Assembly: GCA_021234155.1 (NCBI GenBank)
Contig: JAJEKV010000045.1
Coordinates: 7,919,105 to 7,983,104 of the forward strand
Origin: Isoetes taiwanensis
Taxonomy: Eukaryota > Streptophyta > Lycopodiopsida > Isoetales > Isoetaceae
DNA: 64,000 bases
Direction: 5' to 3'
Part shown: piece by piece, positions 22,996-34,580 of the stretch
Position numbering within the stretch: the stretch's first letter is position 1
How the letters are laid out: each line of letters opens with the position of its first letter
The notes under the pieces: generated by a model
Told to the model about the DNA's origin: nothing
The model's input: only the letters and a program-made list of their open reading frames with translations
Database searches by the model: none
Translations under genes and position numbers: made by a program

Positions 22996-25869
22996 CGATT
23001 CATGCGAAGCAAGACATTCTGTGGGCTCTTTATTATCTGACTACAACAGCGGACATACTTGAACAAGCTACTGGACCTGCTATAATAAGGATGAAGTCTC
23101 TTCCATAGAGACAAAAAATACAAAATATGGATAAAGGAATACTTAGGCTTTGAGTAGACAAGAACCAGTAGGGATTCCAATTCAAGTTGTCGTAAATCTA
23201 CGTGAAAACAAGGGAAAACACAAGAAACTAGAAATATACAAAGAATATGCTAGAATACTGGAAATACTTTATAAATTAGAGCAAAATACAAGAGCTTGAG
23301 TTAGAAGGCTCAAGACTGGAGTTAAACCATAATGGTTCGACAAGAATGAGGCATCATGCCACTCCAAAGGTTGAGATCACGCCAAATGTCGCACAGGCAC
23401 GTAGGTTCTAAGATGTTTTGGAAGCTTTTGGAACCAACTCTGAATAGGAAGAAGATGCAAGAGAATGTCGTCAAAGAATGTTGGTAGTTCACTTGGCAAA
23501 GGCATGTGTCTTGTAATTGAAATGTTGCGAGTCCAAGCTCTGCCTCGTGCAGCTACTCTTTTACATCCGTGTGACGACCATCTTTGTATGTACAAGTATA
23601 ATACTCATATGATCATCATATTGGCAATGATTTATTACATAAAAAATCTATGGTCGGTGCCGGCTCAACATTTTCCAGTTCTTATCTTTCTTCTGAATTG
23701 GTTTTGTAGAGCTTTCTGCCAGAGTATTAAAGACTGACTAAAATTCACCAAATGACAATTTTTTAGACCTTTAGTTAAATTTTATGGCTACAATTAATAA
23801 AGGTCATTTTTTAAGAAAACAATAATTTAGCCATTCGAAAAGGAAATTTTTTTTGTATGCCTAGGGTTTAATCAGGATTGTCTGTAGCATGGCATACTGA
23901 ATCGCCTTCTCTGAAGCTGATTAGGTGCATTCTGATCAAATCAAATAGCCATGCCGAACTATTCATGAACCATTTTCATTTGGGAATCTCCATTAGCTAC
24001 CTCAATCATGCTTATGATGGATGCTGAATTTGAATCTATAATTTGTCTAGGTTAAACGCTATGAAGAATGTTATGTGATGACATTTTATGCTTTAAATAA
24101 TAATGATTTCTTCTTGCAATTGTGCACCCTAAAGGGCTCCATGCACCAAGTTAACCATTTGGATGCATTTGACCCCAACTTACTCCTTATAAAATGTGCT
24201 TTGACAATTTTGTGATCATGTTGTAATAGAAGGATATCAAATCAGTCGTCATGTGTATTAATTAGTGCTTATAATTTGAAATTAAATAGTTGCACTTCAA
24301 CTGGGGACCAAGAAAAGATCGCCAACCATGGAATAATTTAAGGGCTAAACTTAGCTATTTGGCAATTTTTTAGCACATTTTCAAAAAAAATTGGCTAAAG
24401 TAAATGAAAAAAATAATAATTTTAGCTTAACTTTTTTTCGGAACTGCACCAACTCTAGAGCTCTTTAGCCAAACTCTAGAAAGTAAGAGAGTCAAATTTT
24501 GTATTGTTTAACTAGTTTAGTTTAGTTTCTAGCAATATAAATTAATTTGAATCCTAGACTTCGCTAATTAGCATTATTTTAGAATGTTTTCACAAAGAAA
24601 ATGATAAAATAAGTGGAAACAATTGAAAAAAAGTATTGTAATTTGGCTTAATATTTTTCATTGGCCACACCATAGAAACTTTTGGGATGATGTTTGGGTT
24701 AGTTTAGCTAAACGCTAGAAAGTATGAGAGGAAAATGTGTAGAGTTTAGCGAAACCACAGAAAGTTTTGGGATTTAATATCGAGCAAGTTTAGCTAAAGC
24801 CATTCTGGCTAATAAGAAATATGCGATTAGTAATTTATTCCCTGTCGCCAACACAAGAATTTTATGGCATATGAATTTTATATTTTAGCCAAGGCGGATA
24901 GGCAGACGTATGCATGCATTGCATGTGCAGGCGGTGCAGTGAGGATAGAAGGGCTTTATGTTATCAAACTTTGCCTTCCCCCTCCCCCTCCCTCCCAAAA
25001 GCCAGAAAAAAAAAAAAGAAAAGAAAAAAGGGAGCATTTATTCTTCATAGGTTTAGCCAACCTTCATTTGAATAGAAAAACATTTAGGGCCCTTAAAATT
25101 TACCTCGTCCTTCTGCAAAGCATTATTCTGGGACAAACGACCCTTAATTGAGAAAAGGTAATGTTTATTCTGTTCCATGTTCTATTCCAGGATCTTGTTG
25201 TAGTAAGGTAGATTACAAGATTTGTGAGCATTGTTTTAAGATTATGTTAAGGACTTCAAACATTTTTTACTTTCATTCTCTGGTTTCATTTAGAATAGTT
25301 TATTGTCATTGGTCGATGCCGACTGGGTCAAGTTAGCATGGTCTTGATGAAGGCCATCTATTCATAATCCATAAGGCTTGCAAATGATTTTAAGGCTTGT
25401 GAAGACTAAAAAGGATGTGCTTGTCCTTTAGATATAAGTTTTTCTGCAGATTTTATCTTCCAGGTAATACCATAATTACACTAACGTCCTAGAGATAATT
25501 CACATATTCTACTAGAAGCATAACCAAGCAATACAATAGACCAAGCACTCATCAAATCCCCTGCTAACGTCAAATCCCCACCTCGGTTTTCGGATTGATT
25601 GGCTTCCTATCGACTAGATCGCCTTTCTTGATTCTATTTCCTCGCCTTCCCATCTGCAAGCTCCTTCCGGTTTCTGCTACTGTTCTACAATTCGGCCAGC
25701 CTCTCCTTCTCTAGAGAATAGGTAGAGGAGAACAATAAACACGATCCTTCACCAAACCAAGGCACCCTCTCCTTTGTTCACATCCAATATATATACACAA
25801 TGACTAAATCTCAATGCATATGCATGCTAGACAAGTGTCATGCATGCGCTGACATAGGGTTCTACTGTA
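22996..25869. other. Long AT-rich intergenic stretch, no gene recognised
   Basis: No domain-bearing frame, RNA gene or element boundary was recognised. Short frames near 23.4-23.7 and 24.9-25.3 kb are not convincing. A degenerate repeat is listed separately. Confidence 0.5.
24340..24810 (+). repeat. Degenerate AT-rich repeat
   Basis: Variants of AAAC(T/G)CTAGAAAGTA(A/T)GAGAG occur at 24471 and 24711 (240 bp apart), and related TTTAGCTAAA and CATAGAAA-CTTTTGGGAT blocks recur through 24.8 kb. It may be a decayed MITE cluster; boundaries are uncertain. Confidence 0.4.
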
Positions 25870-26003
25870 TAGTTACATTGTTTGTTTTTGGTGTTGGGGT
25901 TTTTGGCTTTTTTGCCTGTTCTCTGCATGTACCGTCTCATAGGCCTCTGGCCTCCGTGGACGTTAAAATAAACTTCCTTCCTTCCTTCCTTCCTTGCTTT
26001 ACA
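25870..26003 (+). mobile_element. LINE 3' terminus, simple-repeat-tailed family (copy 2)
   Basis: Only the last ~130 bp: GGGGTTTTTGGC, then CTCATAGGCC...GGCCTCCGTGGACG(T)TAAAA, then (TTCC)5 at 25973-25995. It matches the 3' ends of the copies at 20.8 kb (minus) and 32.7 kb (plus) up to the variable tail. Confidence 0.65.
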
Positions 26004-26609
26004 GATCCAAATTGACTAGTCAATACCGACTGTGTATCTAAAGGGTAGATTGTAGAATGTTTAATATGCATAATAGACTGCTAGACACATATATCTTACT
26101 GTTGATGGGTTTCAAATTATGGATTGGCACCGACTATCCAAAATGGATGGAAAAATAGGAATGTTTTGATGCTTCTATAGTTTTGATCTCAATTATACAG
26201 TTCTTGGGCATATTAGACACAAAAAATAGTGCTTCAATGTTTGTCTACAAATTTTTGGAAAAAGAGCCATGGTGGGCTTCATAAAAAAAGAAAATGTTGT
26301 AGAAAATGATGATATTGGAGAGACTGGAAGGCAGAATCCTATAGAGAATATAGGTTCCAATGTTGTAGAATACGAACATGAGAGTGACACAATATATATG
26401 GAGAATTCTTAGATGGAAAGTCAAGGAAATCCTCAGATTGAGAATTAGAATCACAATGACAGTGAAACTATAGAGGAAACGCCACCTAACCAGGAGACAA
26501 ATAAAGGCAAAAAGAAGGGCGAGAAGAAGATAAAAGAAGATGAAGATCTACAATCCCTTGAGTTTTTCAAGAATTTCACTTCGCAGATCGTCAAAAAAAC
26601 CTTGTAAAA
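26004..26609. other. Unrecognised sequence left of gypsy remnant
   Basis: A plus-strand reading near 26260-26580 is Glu/Lys/Asn-rich with stops. Nothing is assignable. Confidence 0.4.
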
Positions 26610-27802
26610 ATTCAAAATAGTCTGTAAGAGATACTCTTCACAAAAGGATGTGCCATTTAAATGGAGTGTGTAAGCAGAAAGTACTTTTGTTGTCCTAAAG
26701 CATTGTTTCATCATAACACCAGTTCTTGCCTATGCAGATCCTTTGCAACCATATGTTGTCGAAGCAGATGCTTCTGATTTTGCTCTTGGCGATAAGAGGG
26801 TGATGATCATGAGTTGGATCCAATTGCCTATCATTTGTGGAAGTTCAAGGCTGCTGAAATCGACTATCTAATATATGACAAAGAGTTGTTGGCGATAGTT
26901 GATTCTTTCCAGGAGTGGAGACATTTCCTGGAAGGATATCCACATAAGGCTGCAGTCTATATGGATCATCAAAATCTGTATTGTTTTTAGTCCGTTCGAG
27001 TGCTCAACCATTGCTAGGTCCGGTGGCATACTCAAAACATTATCCTGCGCGTGATCAAGTACCATCTTGAGCCTCTTCATGAGAATCCTAATGTCTTGTC
27101 TCGATGCTCCTATGAGCCTAAGCTAGGTGATCCCGCATTTAATCAGCAATCACAAGTTATTCTAGACCCTGATCATTTCCAGCTTATGGCCATCACTTTA
27201 GTCGAGATGCCTCACGATACATCATTATTGAAGTTTGTTTGAGCATCTCTCTCATCTGATCCATTGGGTCAAGATGTATTTTCACATCTTGGCTTAACAT
27301 TGTCTTCTCGACGAATGCGGTCGAACTATGATTATTTTGAGATTCGAGATGGACTTATGTTTCGTGATGGACTTCTGTATGTTCCAAATAGTACTTTTTG
27401 GCTTCGAGTTATCCAGGCTTCCGATGGCTGGACATTTCAGAGTAGTCAAGGCTTGAATTTAATAGTCGAGAGAGTATTGGTGGCCTGAGATTTACCGCCC
27501 TGTCAAAGCTTTTATTTGATCCTGTGATATCTACTGTCGAGCAAAGGTTCCAAGGCATCTTCTTCATGGTTTTCTTTAGCTACTACCTATTCCAGATGGA
27601 CCTTGAGAGTATTTTTGTAGACTTTATTCCAAAGCTTCCATCGTGAAATAGTCAGACTTCATGGATTGCCAAGCACTATCATCATTGATCGTGGACCTCA
27701 GTTCATCGCAAGCTTTTGGAAGAAACTTTTGAAGTCGTTACATGTCGATCGTTCGTTGACTTCCAAACATCATCTAGAAAGTAATGGGCAAACGGAGTGC
27801 AC
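26610..27802 (+). pseudogene. Ty3/gypsy element 1: pol fragment (RNase H-integrase), broken
   Basis: Begins in the reverse transcriptase-RNase H junction (KDVPFKWSV), then RNase H with VVEADASDFALG and YDKELLAIVDSF. Integrase follows: the linker, then IIIDRGPQF with the second catalytic Asp and SNGQTEC with the catalytic Glu. The copy is riddled with stops. It is interrupted exactly inside the integrase by the insertion at 27803-30568 and resumes at 30569. Gag, protease and the catalytic part of reverse transcriptase are absent. Confidence 0.82.
27798..27802. repeat. 5-bp target-site duplication TGCAC, left
   Basis: TGCAC precedes the TG start of the insertion and recurs at 30569-30573. Removing the insertion and one copy restores the integrase reading across the join. 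Confidence 0.88.
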
Positions 27803-28837
27803 TGTAACGTTCCTAACCGACATGCCCTTAACCAACTAACCTTTAGTGAGAGCTTCACTTCCAGGTGTCAAAGGTACAATTTACTCATTAGCCTTAGATT
27901 TATTAACCGTATATTCCATAAGTTCCTAATTAATGCAAATTCAACCATTAGAAACAATGCATGTTCTTACTACTGGATTATGCAGCCCAACTCCTCATGC
28001 CTGGATCTCCTCTTTGGTTAATTCCTTCCTTTTCCTTACGCAAGAGTGCAATTCAACTACATCCAATGATTACTTAGCTTCATTTTTTCACATGCCAATA
28101 AGTATTACCTAAGCAATAACTCAATTAATCCAAACAAAACAATAAAAGAAAAGACAAAACTATGAACACGACCAGCATTGGAGTCGGCACCTAACCAGCT
28201 CAACCCATCCTTCCAGCAATTGATTTGGGCTTTTTGGAGCCCAAAGAATTCTGATTTGGTCCTGCCTCTGTGTTCCAGAGAAATCTAGGTGGTTCCACGG
28301 TTGTTTTAGGGTGATTTTCTGGGCTGGAAAATTTGCCAGCAGACTTCTGTCTCCACTTATAAATCTGAAATTTCTCCTTCCACTTTCCAATCCGACCCCT
28401 ATGATTCAAAAACGGCCCTTTAGCATCAATTTCAGCCCCTTCTCATGCATTTCCGGCATGATTTAACCTTCATATCATGGGCCAGATTCAATTTCTTATA
28501 TACTGGCACAGAATTCCCTTTTGCATAGCACTTACAGCAGAAAATCACTTCTTTATGTCCATGATTCCACATCGATACATAGGCACCACATCCTCTCATC
28601 ACAAATCATATTCTAATCATGCCTAGTTGCAGCATATGTCACCTCAAGAATCAATACAAACCCCACCTGATAGAAGAATATTTGATGCTGTTCCCAAGCT
28701 CTGGCATCCTCACTTGATCCGCCAATCCTCCCAGTGCAATCCTTCTTTGCCTTCATGCTCCAGGTTGCCTTCTCTTGCAAAAACCTTCACATCTCCAATC
28801 CCCACTAAGCTCTCCAAAAATAACTCTTGCTCATGAC

Positions 28838-28892
28838 GACATGGGTGAAATTTTAGAAGGGGAGACTGTAACAGTCCTGGCCACTTGATGGG
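28838..28892 (+). repeat. 55-bp inverted repeat, left arm (PPT plus LTR start)
   Basis: Pairs with 30248-30302 at 50 of 55 positions. The arm spans the polypurine tract (28847-28866) and the first 26 bases of the LTR-like sequence. Because the identity runs outside the LTR start, the inverted copies cannot be explained by inverted LTR termini alone. Confidence 0.85.
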
Positions 28893-29760
28893 TTAATATA
28901 TGTATTTATGTACGTATATATATATATTCATGGCATCTATCCAGCATGAGACCAGGGTTTTGTCTCGTTGGAGAAAGTATTGTTGCAGAGCATGAAGGCA
29001 GGGAGCAATTCTGGGCAGTTTTAGACCCGATTTTTGAAGCATCATATCTCGGCGACCCGAGATACTTTTCAGGTGATTTTTCTTTTACTGGAACGATCTT
29101 TAAGTTAGCTTTCCGGAATGGGTCTGATCAGGCCGAAACTCATCTGTATGAGAAAGTTATGACAGAAATTGTGATGATGGGTCAGAATTGACTGCACTAT
29201 GTATGTTCTTCTGCAGTTTGATTCTTGGAGTTAGAAGACGATCTTTGGAGGCGCAACCAATTGCAAGGGGTCCAGAGGTCTATCCGCAAAGAAATTCTAA
29301 GGTGGGGTTTTGCTGAGTTAATTTGAGATTTGATATGGACTGCCATGGTTAGATTTATGATGATTTGTTAAGAGGGTTATGGCTATGTATTTCCAAGGAA
29401 CTATGGCTTGTAAAAACTCCAGAGGTAAGAAATCATAGTTGCTTCTATGCCTAAATTTGTTCATGCTTTTGATAAGATATTTGGGTGCTTATGTGTTGAT
29501 GTGAACATAGAAATTCAGAAACAGATTGTTTAAGCTTTGCTTAAGCAGATGGCATGGGATCTAATTGAGAAAAGCTGAATTGATGCATATGGATTCTTTT
29601 TAAGCATTTGGGCATAGCTAGGAATGGTCGATTTGCGTTGGACTTCTTCAAAAGATAGAGATTGATGCTGCCTCAGAGGTGTATAGAGGCCTTTTTGCCG
29701 AGATTTGCAAGCCTAAGCTAGTCTAGTTGAAGAGAAGCTGAGAGGGATATGATGTATTTG

Positions 29761-29769
29761 TATATAAAA
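29761..29769 (+). promoter_or_regulatory. TATA box of LTR-like sequence
   Basis: TATATAAAA, about 895 bp after the LTR-like start at 28867, which would place U3 at 28867-29760 and R/U5 after it. Assignment as the LTR promoter is by position. Confidence 0.5.
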
Positions 29770-30150
29770 GGACCAGATCAATGGTAAAGGGGCCTTTTGG
29801 CTGAATCAAGGATATCATGGAAGGATTTTTGGAGCTATCTGGATGGGTTTGGATTCACGTGAAAACATGCCAAAACAGCTTGGGAAGTGTGGATTTGGGC
29901 ATGGAAAGTCCCGATTTGGGATGCGCAACTCCGATATAGTAAGATCGGGCTGGAATACAGAGGTGTTGTGGCTATTCTGGTCTTCTAACTTGTTGTTTTT
30001 TTTCTTTCTTGTCTCATTTGTGATATATGCATGTTGTTAACAAATTGGTAATTGGTAATGATATAATAATAGGTAAAGATAGAAGCCAAAGGGGAACAAT
30101 GGAAGTGTAAGGGCTATGGTATGAATATAGATTAGCCAGTAAAGCAGTTA

Positions 30151-30273
30151 TGCATGTTTTATCTTGCATGCATGTTCCATCGGCCATGCATGTTCTACCT
30201 TGCATGCATGTCAAGCATGCATATACACACATGAGTACGTATACTGGCCCATCGAGTGGCCAGGATCGTTACA
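30151..30273 (-). repeat. LTR-end segment with RY motifs, copy 1
   Basis: 123 bp, repeated at 30446-30568 with few differences. On minus it starts TGTAACGATCCTGGCCAC and continues into a run of CATGCATG-containing ~18-bp units. CATGCA (RY/Sph) is the binding core of plant B3 factors of the ABI3/FUS3/LEC2 type. Confidence 0.85.
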
Positions 30274-30302
30274 GTCTCTCCTTCTAAAATTTAACCCATG
30301 TC
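30248..30302 (-). repeat. 55-bp inverted repeat, right arm
   Basis: Reverse complement of 28838-28892 with 5 mismatches. Confidence 0.85.
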
Positions 30303-30445
30303 CTCATGGGTCACTATGAATAAACTGAAGCATTCTATGATTCAAATGTCTCAAATGTAGCACAATTTTAACTCAAATCAAAACTTTACCTATCGCCACT
30401 AAGCTCTCCAAAAATAACTCTTGCTTATATGCTCTCCATGTTGCA

Positions 30446-30568
30446 TGCATGTTCTATCTTGCATGCATGTTCCATCTTCCATGCATGTTCTACCTTGCAT
30501 GCATGTCAAGCATGTATATACGCACATGAGTACGTATACTGGCCCATCAAGTGGCCAGGATCATTACA
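30446..30568 (-). repeat. LTR-end segment with RY motifs, copy 2
   Basis: Second 123-bp copy, forming the right end of the insertion next to TGCAC. On minus a TATA-like CATATAAG follows at about 30425-30432, consistent with this being U3 of a minus-strand LTR. Confidence 0.85.
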
Positions 30569-30660
30569 TGCACTAATCAGACTCTAGAACAAGACTTATG
30601 GTTGATTGGCTTCAATAGCTGAGTTTGTCTATAATAACTCAATATATGCTTCCACTGGCC
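30569..30660 (+). pseudogene. Ty3/gypsy element 1: integrase continuation
   Basis: Opens with the TGCAC duplication (30569-30573) and resumes the integrase split at 27802: TNQTLEQDL, a frameshift, then DWLASIAEFVYNNSIYAS. It ends where the second gypsy element begins near 30660. Confidence 0.78.
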
Positions 30661-32214
30661 AGGCTTCGCGGATTTGGGTGAAAATCAACCCGTACGTCTG
30701 GCTGCCAATCTTCTGCCAACTTATAAAGCTCGCGCCATCACTTTGTTCAAAAAATTCAAACATATCTTTGCGTGGAGCTATAAAGACCTTCGGGGTATCA
30801 AAAAAGAGTTAGGGGAACTGACCATTCCCACTAAACCTGATGCACGCCCAATCTAGCAACGACAGTACCGGCTCAACCCCAATATCGTGACCACGTCAAA
30901 GCCGAAATCGACAAGCTCCTGGCTGCTGGCTTAATTTATGAGGTCAAACATTCAGAGTGGGTGAGCCCCATTGTCATTGCCCTCAAGCATAATGGAAAAA
31001 TCCGTGTTTGCGTGGACTACAGGAAATTAAATCAGGCCACGGAACGGGATCACTTCCCGCTACCCTTCACAGATCAGGTTCTGGAAGAGGTAGCTGGTCA
31101 CGAGATGTACTCTTTCATGGATGGATTTTCAGGGTACAATCAAATCTCCATCAAACAAGAAGATCTACTCAAAACCACTTTCACCACGTCGTGGGGCACT
31201 TTTGCCTACAAGGTGGTTCCTTTTGGGTTATCCAACTCTCCATCAACATTTGAACGCATCATGCTTTCTGTCTTTCATGACTATGTGAAGGATCGTCCTT
31301 TTCTCCAAATCTTTCAAGATGATTTCTCAGCCTACAGCTCCATGGATGATCACCTGGAGAAGATAGAGCCAGTTTTTCAAAAATGTCATGAGTCTGGTAT
31401 CAGCCTCAATCCAGAAAAATGCACTTTTTGTGTCACCTCAGGTGTTCTTTTGGGTCATGTGGTTAGAAAAGAAGGCATCACTACGGATCCTGCCAAAATC
31501 AGTTGCATGTTGAAGGCACATGCACCATCCAACATTAAAGAGACACGCTCCTTCCTGGATAAGGTCAATTACTATGCCACCTTCATTCCTGGACTCGCTG
31601 CCATTGCTGATCCCATTCATAAACTCACGGGTGATGAATCCTCTTGGGCTTGGAATCCCCAGGCAGAGGCAGCCTTGCAGAAGTTGAAGCTTTTGCTTAC
31701 TCAGGCCCCGGTCCTTGTTCCCCCTCAATGGGACAAGCCTTTTCATGTTCATGTGGATGTCTCGGCTTTTGCCATTGGTGCTGTTCTCTCTCAAGCATAT
31801 GATGAGCACACGGATAAACCCATCCGCTACGCCAGCCGGAAACTCAATTCTGCGGAGCGAAATTATTCTGCCACGGAGCGGGAAGCATTGGGCTTAGTTT
31901 TTTGTGTCCAACGTTTCCGTCATTACTTGTTGGGAAGCAATATCAAGTTCTTTGTCGATCATCAAGCTCTTCTTTATTTGATCGACAAAGCCACGCCCAC
32001 GGGTCGCATTGCTCGTTGGGTTCTACTTCTGCAAGAGTTCGCTCCCTTTGAGATCATTCATAAGGCAGGAAAATCTCATGTTGTGCCCGATTATCTCTCA
32101 CGCATCCACACAGATGATCCGTCCACGTGTGTTACTAATGTTTTTCCAGACGCCCAACCGTTCTTGGTCACAGCCACGCCACATTGGTTTCATGACTATC
32201 AGCAGTATCTCCTC

Positions 32215-32716
32215 TCTGGAGCCCTTTCGACAGGATCCCACGCTCTATAGCTTCCATTCGCATGGATGCACATCGCCTCCGCATTGAAACAGGGCGTTGG
32301 GCTCGGGAAGCACGAGAGCAAAGGCTTTGCCAGTGTTGCCGCCAGGGCACGATTGAGGATGAATGTCATGCCCTCCGGATCTGCCGCATTTGCCCATATC
32401 AAAGGCGATATGTTCGATTGCAGTGCCCGCCAGCCAGCTATTGTATTGACTACGGCGTCGGTGGGTTTCTTGGGGTCATACCTCCAGGAGGTTATAGATG
32501 CACGAACTTGTTTGTGTCTGCGGGACGGTATTGAACTGTCCTATGCAATTGTTAGCAGGTACCAAAGATGCTTATTCTGCTAAAGATTTTTCCCTCGAAA
32601 ACTCTTGGCGGGGTTTTTAATCTGTCGGTAATAAACTGGCTGCTGCTCTTTGTTTGGGTCCCATAGGCCAATTGGTCTCCGTGGACGCTAAAAACCTATT
32701 CTATTCTATTCTATTC
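32215..32716 (+). mobile_element. LINE 3' fragment, simple-repeat-tailed family (copy 3)
   Basis: Inserted in the pol of gypsy element 2. From about 32247 it reads IASIRMDAHRLRIETGRW, a knuckle (LCQCCRQGTIEDECHALRIC) and FLGSYLQEVIDARTCL (across a frameshift near 32400), then a 3' UTR ending GGTCCCATAGGCC...TCCGTGGACGCTAAAAACC and a tail of (ATTCT)4 at about 32696-32716. Pol resumes with DKLHSRRRQF. A possible short TCTCC duplication flanks it but is not convincing. Confidence 0.75.
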
Positions 32717-33375
32717 TCCCGACAAGCTTCACTCACGCCGTCGTCAGTTCCTCCGTGAGGTCCGTAACTATACCATGGTTGCGGGTCATCTCTACAAACG
32801 CGGCAAAGACATGGTTCTGTGTCGATGCGTTCTCCCTCATGAAATACCTGAAATTGTTCGACAAGCTCATGAAGGCATGTGTGGTGGTCATTTCAGTGGT
32901 GACACCACGGCACGCAAAATTCTTCTTGCATGCTACTTTTGACCCACGCTCTTCAAGGATGCCCACGCTCACGCCCGCACGTGTGATGTCTGTCAGCGTG
33001 TGGGTCAGCCCACGACCGGTTGCCACCCCGCTATTATGCCACGAAGTGGGCGAAGGCCTGTGCCCTTCCTGACAACATTGCTGCCAGTACGACCAAAGTT
33101 CTTTACACGCATATCATCACGTGTTTTGGTTGTCCCACGGAACTAGTCAGTGATCGTGGAGTTCATTTTGTCAATCACACCATCAAGGAGCTGACGGATT
33201 ATTTGCATATCCATCACAGAAAAGCACACCTTACTATCCTCAAGGGAATGGTTTGGCTGAAAGCACTAATAAAACTCTCATTACTATTCTGAAGAAAATA
33301 TGTGATGCTTCTCGAACGGATTGGAAAGACAAATTACCTATTGTTCTCTGGGCTTACAACACGAGCTTTAAAATT

Positions 33376-34580
33376 GCAATGTTTAGAATTCATAAACATT
33401 GCAGATGATAACCGTGTTAGCCCTGTTGCTAGCAAAGATAATTCAAGTAGTGAAGAAAAACATTCGAGCAAAGACACTCCAAGTACATTCAACCCTTCTT
33501 ACACCAGTCCTCGGTCTACTGCATGCAATCAGCCTGGGGTTAGTGGTAAGCCAACAACCAAAAAGAGATCTCGGGTTTACAGAGATGAAGACATAGCACC
33601 TGGGATATCAAAACATGGCAAATAGTTTTGGATAGAATGAAAGAAGGAAGCTTGATTTCATGAAGGAAGAATCTGTTAAGAAACATGAACTGATCAGGGA
33701 GTTAGAGTCAATGAGATCAGCTAATACTTTGAAGATTGCTCAATCAATGGCTATAATGACAGAAAGTATATGCCAGATGACAAAGGACACTCTACCGGAG
33801 ATTGCTAAACTTGTTGTATCAAAGCAGACAAAATTAAAATCATTTTCAAAGGTATTCTTCTTACTTTTGTCATATAGTGTTGTTGTCAGTTTGTTTTGTG
33901 CTTCTGCAAGGTAGTTAGGACAGTATGTTCTTTTGTTCAGTTTAAAATTCCTCATTGGAGTGGAAGTGGTCAATGATTGGAACTTTCAATTTTGGGGTGC
34001 TATAATTTATAATAAATGTGATATAATATTCATGACTATATAGAGTATAATTGCATAAAGAAATCGTACGTCGTCCCTTAAAATTCCATAACGCATATCT
34101 CAATTCTTGCACACTCCAATTAATTGCAAGCTGCTCCGAGATGGCAAGGCGCAAGGTCTTGGTCCAGCGCCATTTTCCTGTTATCTCCTCTTCTAGTGAG
34201 GATTCATCTATGGCTGTGGCAACAGGCTCCGTCACGTAATGGTTTTATAAATGTTTCATGTGGTTATATAATGGTTATATGGTTTTATAATGGTTATATG
34301 GTTATATGGTTGTAATTGGTATATGGTTATAATGGTTATATGGTATTATAATGGTTATATGGTTATATGGTTGTAATTGGTATATGGTTTTATAATAGTT
34401 ATACGGTTATATGGTTATATGATTAACGTTTATTGTTTTATGGTGTCAATATGTTTTATCAGTCCTGTTAATTTGGGATTTTTAGGTTTGGCCAAAAACT
34501 TTTTTGGAATTTTTTTAGCATGATTTTCTTAAGATTTCAGGGTTTTTAGATGCCGGAAAAAATTCTGATCATCCAAAAAT
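33376..34580 (+). other. Insertion carrying Harbinger-type Myb-protein fragment
   Basis: Splits integrase: the wording WAYNTSFKIA ends at about 33376 and QEALIPFEYV resumes at about 34583. Inside, 33390-33840 reads as the C-terminal part of the same Myb-like family seen at 16.5-17.3 kb (GKPTTKKRSRVYRDEDIA; ELIRELESMRSA; SICQMTKDTL), followed by a possible splice donor near 33850 and then AT-rich DNA with a 61-bp repeat. It is probably part of a deleted Harbinger element. No transposase or terminal inverted repeats were seen. Confidence 0.6.
34235..34425 (+). repeat. AT-rich tandem repeat, ~61-bp period
   Basis: TTATAATGGTTATATGGTT blocks start at 34285 and 34346. Within them a GGTTATAT core is iterated at shorter spacing. 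Lies inside the insertion in gypsy element 2. Confidence 0.8.

Larger units (their letters stand above)
27803..30568. mobile_element. Nested LTR-type insertion, internally rearranged (2.77 kb)
   Basis: Bounded by TGTAACGTTCC at the left and GGATCATTACA at the right (TG...CA) with a 5-bp duplication TGCAC. LTR-start sequence (TGTAAC--TCCTGGCCAC) occurs at 28867 on plus and at 30273 and 30568 on minus; the left end at 27803 is a weak fourth match. A polypurine-like AATTTTAGAAGGGGAGAC precedes 28867, and a plus-strand TATA box lies at 29761. There is no gag or pol. It looks like a non-autonomous LTR element or solo-LTR complex that has suffered an inversion or repeated insertion. The orientation of the founding element is not certain. 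Confidence 0.7.

Noticed and set aside
30151-30568. CRISPR-like regularly spaced repeats (CATGCATG units)
   Set aside because: Units are contiguous, with no unique spacers, and lie in a plant LTR; no cas genes.
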